Below are positions 1 to 5,773 of a stretch of 8,353 nucleotides of DNA, one piece after another; the stretch's first letter is position 1; each line of letters begins with the position of its first letter. Origin of the DNA: an uncultured Phycisphaerales bacterium. GTDB lineage: Bacteria > Planctomycetota > Phycisphaerae > Phycisphaerales > SM1A02. Where the stretch lies: the NCBI GenBank assembly GCA_946886375.1, contig CAMPIL010000153.1:1-8353 (forward strand). Reading direction: 5' to 3'. The notes beneath the pieces were generated by a model. It had not been told where the DNA came from. It worked only from the letters and a program-made list of their open reading frames with translations, and made no database searches. A program made the translations under genes and the position numbers.

Positions 1-601
1 GGCCGAGGATCGCGAACACGACAATTCCCGAATGCAGCGCGATCGTCTGGCGCAGGCCGATGGACGAGTTTTCGTTGAACAGCACCCACAGACAACTGAA
101 GAACAGCCAGCCGACCAGGCCAAGCGCAATGCGCCAAATGTCGTCCCAGACCGTCCCGCCAGGTTCGCTGCCGCGCGGCGGGGCCAACTTGCGCACCGCC
201 CACAATCCGGCAATGACCAGCAGCAGCGCCGACCACCATGACAGCGCGGGAAATCTCGTGGACCAGAATCGCACGCTGTTGCCGATGCTGGAGTCGATCA
301 ATCCGCCGATGCTGGGCCCCAGCAGCAGCAGCATGCCCGCCAACATGCACAAGGTCAGAACGAGCAGCGAGTCGCCGACGGCGCGCGGGTTGCGAAGCGA
401 AGGCAGCCGGCTGGCGGTGGGATCAACCGTGTGCTGCACGCTCATCCAGATGTCCGTGCCGCATTCCGGGCAACGACCATCGGCCCTCAAGCCCTGCAGG
501 TTGTATCCGCATTTTCGGCAGTGCAGCGAGTCCAGCACGACCGCCTGCGCCCACTGTGGTGGAATCAAGGGTTCAGCCGGATCGCGCGGTGCAAAGCTCA
601 A
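1..601 (-). CDS. Zinc-ribbon multi-pass membrane protein, 3'-truncated by contig end
   Basis: Two hundred codons are present and the C-terminus is off the contig. The frame opens with TTG at 601-599; an in-frame TGA lies two codons upstream (606-604), so no longer version exists, and the next ATG (residue 53) would remove the zinc ribbon. Residues 28-47 form a four-cysteine rubredoxin-like ribbon (C28, C31, C44, C47; CRKCGYNLQGL then CPECG). This motif is familiar to me from many planctomycete membrane proteins of unknown function. Hydrophobic segments follow at about 78-100, 122-136, 156-175 and 186-200, with a charged stretch near 137-154 (RKLAPPRGSE). The ribbon is probably cytoplasmic and could bind a metal or a partner; no enzymatic motif is visible. 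It is divergent from the MoxR gene. The frame is secure, the function unknown. Confidence 0.82.
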   Translation of the reverse strand, partial: MSFAPRDPAEPLIPPQWAQAVVLDSLHCRKCGYNLQGLRADGRCPECGTDIWMSVQHTVDPTASRLPSLRNPRAVGDSLLVLTLCMLAGMLLLLGPSIGGLIDSSIGNSVRFWSTRFPALSWWSALLLVIAGLWAVRKLAPPRGSEPGGTVWDDIWRIALGLVGWLFFSCLWVLFNENSSIGLRQTIALHSGIVVFAILG

Positions 602-610
602 GCGTCATGG

Positions 611-615
611 CTCCT
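611..615 (-). promoter_or_regulatory. Shine-Dalgarno AGGAG deciding a TTG start
   Basis: On the minus strand AGGAG lies 9 bases before the TTG at 601. It supports the TTG start of the zinc-ribbon protein. The nearby ATG at 609-607 is in another frame and soon meets a stop. Confidence 0.65.
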
Positions 616-728
616 GCTCTCTCCCGGCTCGCACCATCATGCTACACAAGTTGACCTGATTTGTTCTTGGGTGCGCCGCTTCGGCCTCACGTCGGCATCA
701 GCCGGTCGAGCCGCCCGCACCACTAAAC

Positions 729-737
729 TGTTATACT
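729..737 (+). promoter_or_regulatory. Extended -10 promoter for the MoxR gene
   Basis: TGTTATACT fits the extended -10 form TGnTATAAT with one mismatch in the hexamer. No good -35 is seen 16-18 bases upstream, which is normal for extended -10 promoters. Transcription would begin near 744 and give a leader of about 44 bases before ATG 788. The rest of the 602-787 divergent gap shows no RNA gene. A TTGACC at 651-656 has no matching -10. Confidence 0.5.
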
Positions 738-787
738 TGGCCGCCGGTTTACGCAGCACAACACCGGGACTTCTCCGCGATTTCCGC

Positions 788-1720
788 ATGAGCATTGAAC
801 TCATCCAACGCCTGCGCGACAACATCACCTCGGTGTACATGGGGAACACCGCTGCGGTAGACCGGATCATCGTTTGCCTGCTGGCGCGCGGTCACGTGCT
901 GATCGAGGACGTGCCCGGCGTGGGCAAGACCGTCCTCGCCAACGCGCTGGCCAAGTCGATCCAATGTTCCTTTACGCGCATCCAGTGCACGCCGGACCTC
1001 CTGCCAACGGACATCATCGGCGTGACGGTGTTCGACCGCGAGTCCAAGAGTTTCCAGTTCAAGCACGGTCCGATCTTTCACAACATCATCGTCGCGGATG
1101 AAATCAACCGCACCACGCCGCGCACCCAATCCGCGCTGCTGGAGGCGATGAGCGAAACGTCCATTTCCGTCGATGGCGTTTCCTATCCGCTGCCCCAGCC
1201 GTTCATGGTGACGGCGACGCAGAACCCGTATGAATTCGAAGGCACGTATTTCCTGCCGGAAAACCAACTCGACCGGTTCCTGATGCGAATCAACCTTGGC
1301 TATCCCGCACCCGATGACGAATCGCGCATCATTCAGAAGCAGCCGGCCCGCACCACGCTGACCAAACTGCAGCCGGTGATGACCTCGCAGCAGGTGATTG
1401 ACCTGCAGGAGCGCACCGACCAGGTGCGCCTGGATCGCGCGCTGGTGGATTACATTATCGCCCTGGCCGGGGCGACGCGCGAGAACGATGACCTGCAGAT
1501 CGGCGTGAGCCCGCGCGGCGCGCTGGCGATCGCGCAGGCGGCGCGGGCCACAGCGGTTCTTCACGGCCGCGACTACTGCGTGCCGGAGGACATCGTCTCC
1601 AACGTCCTGCCTGTGTGCGCCCACCGGGTCATCAGCAAAACCTACATGCACGCCGGCGACACTGTCACCACCCGCCGAATCGTGCAGCAGGTGTTGGAGA
1701 CCGTTCCCAGCCCGGCGTGA
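788..1720 (+). CDS. MoxR-family AAA+ ATPase
   Basis: 310 residues, the usual length for MoxR proteins, which are cytoplasmic AAA+ chaperone-like ATPases often acting with VWA-domain partners in protein maturation or stress responses. Visible motifs are Walker A PGVGKT (43-48), Walker B IIVADE (100-105), TPDLLPTDIIG (68-78), sensor 1 in TATQNP (142-147), the arginine region LDRFLMR (161-167) and sensor 2 in SPRGAL (241-246), followed by the helical lid. The frame stays open upstream to 431, but those codons overlap the divergent gene and show no family resemblance; MSIELIQRLRD at ATG 788 is where MoxR homology begins. The Shine-Dalgarno is weak. Unusually, no DUF58 or VWA gene follows: the next gene is an unrelated membrane protein behind a stem-loop. 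The specific client is unknown. Confidence 0.93.
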   Translation: MSIELIQRLRDNITSVYMGNTAAVDRIIVCLLARGHVLIEDVPGVGKTVLANALAKSIQCSFTRIQCTPDLLPTDIIGVTVFDRESKSFQFKHGPIFHNIIVADEINRTTPRTQSALLEAMSETSISVDGVSYPLPQPFMVTATQNPYEFEGTYFLPENQLDRFLMRINLGYPAPDDESRIIQKQPARTTLTKLQPVMTSQQVIDLQERTDQVRLDRALVDYIIALAGATRENDDLQIGVSPRGALAIAQAARATAVLHGRDYCVPEDIVSNVLPVCAHRVISKTYMHAGDTVTTRRIVQQVLETVPSPA

Positions 1721-1749
1721 TCGATCGTTCCCGCGCGCGGCCGGCGGCT

Positions 1750-1799
1750 GGGTGAAGCGCATCCGCTCAACCGGGTTGCTGCGTCCCTGCGTTTCACCC
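1750..1799 (+). terminator. 12-bp stem-loop after the MoxR gene
   Basis: The arms GGGTGAAGCGCA (1750-1761) and TGCGTTTCACCC (1788-1799) pair over 12 positions, with one G-U wobble in plus-strand RNA (1757 with 1792). The 26-base loop holds a small nested hairpin, CAAC-CGG-GTTG (1768-1778). It starts 30 bases after the MoxR stop. No T-run follows, so it is not a classical intrinsic terminator. It could be a factor-assisted terminator, an mRNA 3'-end stabiliser or a DNA operator, since its right arm overlaps the candidate -35 of the next gene. The pairing is certain, the role is not. Confidence 0.5.
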
Positions 1800-1821
1800 C
1801 TAGGAACTCTGGCCGTATCAT
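1793..1821 (+). promoter_or_regulatory. Candidate sigma-70-like promoter for the six-helix membrane protein
   Basis: TTCACC (1793-1798) and TATCAT (1816-1821) are separated by exactly 17 bases and match the -35 and -10 consensus at 4 of 6 and 5 of 6 positions. Transcription would start near 1828. The -10 sits inside a short inverted repeat, TGGCC (1810-1814) with GGCCA (1823-1827), which could be a regulator site but is short enough to be chance. Confidence 0.35.
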
Positions 1822-1855
1822 TGGCCAGTCCGCCGAGCGCTTGCCCTCCCAAGTT

Positions 1856-2824
1856 ATGCCCAACATCGCGCGCACCACACCTCGCAGCATGCCTGTGAAA
1901 GCGCAGGCGCCCGGCGCCAAGACCAAGATTCTGCTGGTCCGCCAGCCGGTCAAATCCGTGCGCAAAAGCGATGAACCCAATCGCGATGCGCTGCGTCTGG
2001 CCTACGGCGTGGTGATCGGTGTGGGATCGCTCGCGGCCCTCTGGCTCATGGGATATCTCGGCTTCCGCCTGGGGTTTGCCCCGGCGGTCCGCGTGCCGGA
2101 TTTGTTGGTGGAGGGCGCGGGTGGGCTTGCGGCTGGCGTAATGATGCTGATCTCGCTGCCGGGCACGATTCTCATCTCCGGCATGGAGCAGCCGATGTGG
2201 CTGATGCTCGGCTTTGCGATGATCGCCATTCCCGCAGCGATTCTGGGCGCGGTGAAGCCCGCGCTGCCCGGCGGTCCCAAGCCAAAATCTGAAGTCGTGG
2301 TGCTGTCGTTCACCGGCGCGATATTCGCCGCGATCAATGCAGCCGCGGTCGTGTGGTGGGCGGCGTCGCCGCTCCGTGCCGGGTACATCGATGGGCTGCC
2401 GTTTTCTCCAATGGCTGCGGAGCAATGGCTCACAAAGCTGCAAACCGCAGGCGGCATGGATGCGCTTGCGGCAATCGCCGCGGCGTTATGGGTGATCGTC
2501 ATCATGCGATTGTCAATTCCCGTCTGGCTGCGGGCGCTGTCGGCGAGCACGTGCTTTTTCGGCTTGGCGGTGATTGCGACGGCGATGGCGATGAGCAACG
2601 TGACGGTCTCGCAACTCACGCTCGGCCGGCCGGTGTTCTTCGTGGATGACGGCTCGCTGGACACGCACCTGGCGCTGGGCCACACGCCGCGGTTCATGGC
2701 CGCGCTGCGCGTCGATCACAAGGCAGTGTTCGTCGATCTGCGCGACCGGCCAGCGGACCTGACGATCGTGGGGCAGGAATCGATCATCGAATACATGAAC
2801 ACCCGCGCCCCGGCGGAGGAGTGA
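1856..2824 (+). CDS. Six-helix integral membrane protein of unknown function
   Basis: 322 residues from ATG 1856. The frame is also open from a TTG at 1841 (five residues longer), and a further ATG lies at 1889; none has a clear Shine-Dalgarno, so the start is uncertain. Residues 1-45 are basic and polar (AKTKILLVRQPVKSVRKSDE), probably cytoplasmic. Hydrophobic segments are at about 48-70, 88-110, 113-134, 147-168, 202-219 and 224-247. A soluble tail of about 75 residues follows (248-322), containing FFVDDGSLDTHLALGH and VFVDLRDRPADLTIVG. With an even number of helices the tail should share the side of the N-terminus. I recognise no family and see no catalytic motif. The gene has its own candidate promoter and converges on the PH-domain gene, so it is probably monocistronic. 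Composition matches its neighbours. Confidence 0.8.
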   Translation: MPNIARTTPRSMPVKAQAPGAKTKILLVRQPVKSVRKSDEPNRDALRLAYGVVIGVGSLAALWLMGYLGFRLGFAPAVRVPDLLVEGAGGLAAGVMMLISLPGTILISGMEQPMWLMLGFAMIAIPAAILGAVKPALPGGPKPKSEVVVLSFTGAIFAAINAAAVVWWAASPLRAGYIDGLPFSPMAAEQWLTKLQTAGGMDALAAIAAALWVIVIMRLSIPVWLRALSASTCFFGLAVIATAMAMSNVTVSQLTLGRPVFFVDDGSLDTHLALGHTPRFMAALRVDHKAVFVDLRDRPADLTIVGQESIIEYMNTRAPAEE

Positions 2825-2835
2825 TTTGGGCGAAT

Positions 2836-2892
2836 GCCGCTTACGGCTGTGCGTGCTCTGGGCCACGGCCCCATGCGAAGCCGCGAGCGGCT
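2836..2892. terminator. Three GC hairpins in the convergent gap
   Basis: The 93-base gap between two convergent genes (2825-2917) holds three perfect short stem-loops: GCCG-CTTA-CGGC (2836-2847), GGGC-CACG-GCCC (2860-2871) and AGCCG-CGAG-CGGCT (2879-2892). The last is flanked by two copies of CCATGCGA (2871-2878 and 2896-2903). No T-run follows on either strand. The position suggests transcription ends here for both genes, but the evidence is structural and contextual only. I see no gene in the gap. Confidence 0.35.
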
Positions 2893-2917
2893 CACCCATG
2901 CGAGCGGAGATTCTCAA

Positions 2918-3589
2918 TCACCGCCCGTACCGTTCAATCGCCTCGACCACGATTTTGTGGACGCCGAAGGGGTTGCGGATCATCGTCCAGAACGCCTCGA
3001 AGGTGTCACTGCCCGCGGTGGCGAAGCCGATTGTTCCCAGCCCCGTCGTGCGCTCGCGGAGCGATGCGAAGACACTCGTGTGCTGAATGTTCTTCAATTG
3101 AGTTTGGAAAACGCTCATGCGCAAGACGCCCGAGCGGCAGACCACGCGCCGGTCGGTGAGCACGTAGACGCGGCTGAGCCATTCCAGAAACTGCCAGCCC
3201 ACGCGCAGCGTCGCCAGGCCGATGCCCAGCGCGAAGGCCTGCCCGTCGCTCCAGCCGATGTATGGAAGTTTGGCCATGTACGCCAGCGCGAACGTGACCA
3301 GGGCGATGCACAACAGTCCGCCTAGCGAAGAAAGAAACACGTACCATAAACTCGGGCGCAGAAGCAGGATGATGACTTCATCCTCCGACACCAGGTCGCG
3401 CGTCAGCGACGCCGCGGGCGCGGCCACGGGCATGGCGGTGACTTCAGCAAAGCACTGGGGCCGTGGGCTGGACGGAAGCGGCGCCAAAAACGAGGGACGC
3501 CTGAAGTTCGCTCGCCGTGATGCGTGATCCGCACGGCGGCGCGTCAGAGCGCTCATCGGCACTCGCAAGTTGATCGTCGACTGTTTCAC
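2918..3589 (-). CDS. Two-helix membrane protein with bacterial PH domain (bPH_2/DUF304 type)
   Basis: 223 residues from a GTG at 3589. The GTG overlaps the hpt stop (GTGA, four bases) and is preceded by AAGGA at a spacing of 6, so translational coupling to hpt is likely. Residues 1-60 are Arg/Pro/Ala-rich and look disordered. A shorter start at M53 (ATG 3433) cannot be excluded, because recognisable sequence begins only at about 63 (TRDLVSEDEVIILLLRP). Two hydrophobic segments (about 82-106 and 115-137) are followed by YVLTDRRVVCRSGVLR (142-157) and a beta-rich region to 223 including LGTIGFATAG and WTMIRNPFGVHKIV. That layout is the bacterial PH-like domain found on YdbS-type membrane proteins. 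Such proteins sit in the cytoplasmic membrane with the PH domain inside; their role is mostly unknown. It is the last gene of the likely ankyrin-hpt-PH operon. Confidence 0.82.
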   Translation of the reverse strand: MKQSTINLRVPMSALTRRRADHASRRANFRRPSFLAPLPSSPRPQCFAEVTAMPVAAPAASLTRDLVSEDEVIILLLRPSLWYVFLSSLGGLLCIALVTFALAYMAKLPYIGWSDGQAFALGIGLATLRVGWQFLEWLSRVYVLTDRRVVCRSGVLRMSVFQTQLKNIQHTSVFASLRERTTGLGTIGFATAGSDTFEAFWTMIRNPFGVHKIVVEAIERYGR

Positions 3590-4131
3590 ATCACTTCCTT
3601 CTTCAGCGTAACGATGTCCGGCAGGTTGCGATAGTAATTGTCGTAGTCCAGACCGTAGCCGACAACAAATTCCGGCGGAATGTCGAATCCAACGTATTCA
3701 CAGGGGGTCTGCATCGCCGAGGGAATGGATTTTCGCAGCAGCACGCAGGCCCGCACGGACTTGGGATTTCGTCCGCCGATCACCTCGCGGATCAGGCGGA
3801 TCGTCGAGCCCGAATCCAGAATGTCATCGACGATCAGCACGTGCTTGCCCGCAAAATCGCCCGGCACGGCGTCGCCCAGTGTCACGCCTGTGCTGCGAGT
3901 GGATTTGTCCGGATAACTGCTCGCGGCAATCACGCTGATGCGCATCTTGTTGGGCAGTTCGCGCATGAGGTCGGCAACAAAAATGATGCTGCCAGTGAGG
4001 ATCGGCACCACCACGATCTCGCCATCGCGGCTCAGGTCGTCAAGATCGCGGCGAATTTCCGCGCCCAGTTCGCGGATGCGCTTCGCAATGCGGTCTCGAC
4101 TGATCAATACCTTGTCCACGTCACCCAGCAC
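3586..4131 (-). CDS. hpt: Hypoxanthine phosphoribosyltransferase
   Basis: A cytoplasmic purine-salvage enzyme that joins hypoxanthine (often also guanine) to PRPP to make IMP or GMP. In the numbering of the longest frame (TTG 4161, 191 aa) the PRPP loop is VLIVDDILDSGST (108-120) with catalytic Asp116. The pyrophosphate loop is PILTGSIIF (53-61), the flexible loop SSYPDKSTRSTG (81-92), the base-contact lysine Lys144 in LLRKS, and the purine site FDIPPEFVVGYGLDY (159-173). I place the start at GTG 4131 (181 aa) because MLGDVDKVLIS then aligns with the usual N-terminus of the family. TTG 4161 and GTG 4119 remain possible, as none has a good Shine-Dalgarno. The ankyrin gene ends 63 bases upstream of this start, and the PH gene overlaps its stop. 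All key residues are present. Confidence 0.93.
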   Translation of the reverse strand: MLGDVDKVLISRDRIAKRIRELGAEIRRDLDDLSRDGEIVVVPILTGSIIFVADLMRELPNKMRISVIAASSYPDKSTRSTGVTLGDAVPGDFAGKHVLIVDDILDSGSTIRLIREVIGGRNPKSVRACVLLRKSIPSAMQTPCEYVGFDIPPEFVVGYGLDYDNYYRNLPDIVTLKKEVM

Positions 4132-4194
4132 AGCGTCAGTGTACCGCGACGGGCCACGCAAGGGAGAGCGGAATCAGCCGCAAACCGAACCGTT

Positions 4195-5574
4195 TTATCG
4201 CGGGTCCAGGGCTTTCTGAACTGATGCCGCGCTCGAGTCTGCTCGAACATTTGCCACCTCGCGCGGAGTCCAGCCGCGAGCATCGGCGGCGTCGGCATCT
4301 GCGCCGGCGTCGACCAGCAGATGCACGGTTTGCTCTTCTGCGGTTTCCGCCGCCCAATGCAACGCCGTTCTTCCAAAGAGATCGCGCGTTTCAAGCGGCG
4401 CGCGATGGTCAATCAAAACCGAAATGGATTTGTCTGACGACGACGCCGCGGCCGCCATCAGCGCTGTTCCGCCATGTGCGTCTTGTGCGTTGACTTCTGC
4501 ATTGGCTTGGATCAATGCGCGCACCGCGGCCGGATCGTCGAAGGCTGCGGCGAGCGCCAGCGCGGCGACGCCATCGTTGCCGCGGTGGTTCACGTCCGCG
4601 CCTGCGGCGATGAGCATGCGCAGGAGTTCCGTCTGCCCATACTGAGCCGCCCACAGCAGCGCGGTGTAACCGTTCTCGTCAGTGAGTTCCAGGTTCGCCG
4701 ACGCCGCCAGCAGCGCGCCGGCCGTGGCGGTGTCGCCGTACATCGCCGCCATCATCAGCGGCGTGAGGCCAAGCGTGGTGCGCGCATTGATGTTCGCCTT
4801 CGCGGCGATCAACGCGCTTGCCTTCTGCGAATCCTGGCGCATGGCGGCATGATGCAGGGCAGTGATGCCATTGCGATCGGCGTGACTGGCGTTTGCTCCC
4901 GCGTTCAGCAGTTCCTGCACGCCTTCCACTGAGCCAAACGCGCTGGCGATCAGCAATGGGGTGGATTCCTCGTTCCACTGGGCTTCCACATTCGCGCCGG
5001 CGTTGAGCAGGATCTGAATGCACCTGTCGGAGCCGGCCTTGGCTGCGGACATGAGCGCGGTCCAGCCCGTTCTGCTGGCGGCATTTGGAGGTGCGCCGCG
5101 AGCCAGCAGCAACTCGATCGTCTCGCAGCGGTTCCGCCACGCGGCCCGCATCAGCGGCGTGTTGCCGGAGGCGTCCTGCGCACTCACATCGCCGCCTGCA
5201 TCAAGCACAGCGCGCACGATCTCAAGCGATTCACCATCCGCAGCGTGGTGCAGCGCGGTCTCGCCTTGCGCATCGCGCAGCGTAGCGTCGGCACGCGCAT
5301 CCAGCAGCACGCGCACGCACTCAACTGAGCCTCGTTTCACCGCAAGCGTCAGCGGCGTCATGCCATGCATGCCGGTGTCGGCTTCGCTGACAGGCTGGTC
5401 GACATTCGCTCCCGCAGCAATCTGGGCCCGCACGGCATCGGCATCGCCCATCAGGGCTGCGTGCTGCAGCGGCGTCCAGGCACCTGCGGTTCTCTGGTCG
5501 GGTCGTGATTCCTGCGCCAGACACGCAAACGAAATCGCCAACGCCGCGAACGCCGCGGCCAAGTTCACCTTCAT
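4195..5574 (-). CDS. Exported ankyrin-repeat protein
   Basis: 459 residues. Residues 1-20 are a signal peptide (MKVNLAAAF core, probable cleavage after ACLA); the cysteine at 18 lacks a convincing lipobox. From about residue 33 to the end the protein is built of roughly 12 ankyrin repeats of 33 residues plus a partial C-terminal cap. Typical units are TALHHAA...IVRAVLDAGGDVSAQD and TALLWAA...LLRMLIAAGADVNHRG. The first repeat carries an insertion (VDQPVSEADTGMHG). No other domain is visible, so the protein is probably a periplasmic or extracellular binding scaffold; its partner cannot be read from sequence. GGGAG five bases before ATG 5574 fixes the start. It is the first gene of a likely operon with hpt and the PH gene, an odd partnership because ankyrin proteins have no known role in purine salvage. 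Confidence 0.92.
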   Translation of the reverse strand: MKVNLAAAFAALAISFACLAQESRPDQRTAGAWTPLQHAALMGDADAVRAQIAAGANVDQPVSEADTGMHGMTPLTLAVKRGSVECVRVLLDARADATLRDAQGETALHHAADGESLEIVRAVLDAGGDVSAQDASGNTPLMRAAWRNRCETIELLLARGAPPNAASRTGWTALMSAAKAGSDRCIQILLNAGANVEAQWNEESTPLLIASAFGSVEGVQELLNAGANASHADRNGITALHHAAMRQDSQKASALIAAKANINARTTLGLTPLMMAAMYGDTATAGALLAASANLELTDENGYTALLWAAQYGQTELLRMLIAAGADVNHRGNDGVAALALAAAFDDPAAVRALIQANAEVNAQDAHGGTALMAAAASSSDKSISVLIDHRAPLETRDLFGRTALHWAAETAEEQTVHLLVDAGADADAADARGWTPREVANVRADSSAASVQKALDPR

Positions 5575-5579
5575 TTCAA

Positions 5580-5584
5580 CTCCC
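5580..5584 (-). promoter_or_regulatory. Shine-Dalgarno GGGAG of the ankyrin gene
   Basis: On the minus strand GGGAG lies five bases before ATG 5574. Just upstream, CCGC-ATATC-GCGG forms a four-pair hairpin that abuts this site; it is too short to claim a regulatory role. Confidence 0.6.
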
Positions 5585-5735
5585 GCGATATGCGGCCGAA
5601 TCGCCGGGTTGATGGTACGCCAACGCGCGCCGACCCGCCGCAGGCGTCGCGCGCCACCACTTGGATGCCGTCAAGTTTTGTGAAAAAGCCTCGCGCCGCT
5701 AAATCCTTTGCGCAGCACGGGTTACGGCGAAGCGT

Positions 5736-5764
5736 TTGAATGCGGAGGACGATCCTGATAAACT
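5736..5764 (+). promoter_or_regulatory. Promoter for folC, probably giving a leaderless mRNA
   Basis: TTGAAT (5736-5741) and TAAACT (5759-5764) are 17 bases apart, with a TG one base before the -10 (5756-5757), so it is also an extended -10. Each hexamer matches consensus at 4 of 6 positions. Transcription would start at about 5771, about three bases before ATG 5774. The 199-base gap 5575-5773 otherwise shows nothing I can name; I could not find a clear promoter for the minus-strand operon in it. Confidence 0.45.
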
Positions 5765-5773
5765 GCATGTTCC

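Noticed and set aside
431..787. N-terminal extension of the MoxR frame
   Set aside because: It overlaps the divergent zinc-ribbon gene, has no family resemblance, and would start upstream of the predicted promoter.
749..2443. 564-codon open frame on the minus strand across the MoxR gene and the next gene
   Set aside because: It is Arg/His/Gln-rich low-complexity translation antisense to genes with clear motifs, a common by-product of GC-rich codon bias.
2821..3325. Plus-strand frames opposite the PH-domain gene
   Set aside because: Arg/Ala-rich, with no domain signs, and opposite a gene with a supported start and a recognisable domain.
4195..5574. Tandem DNA repeat or CRISPR-like array in the ankyrin gene
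   Set aside because: The periodicity of about 99 bases is at protein level (33-residue ankyrin units); the DNA units differ too much to be a repeat array.
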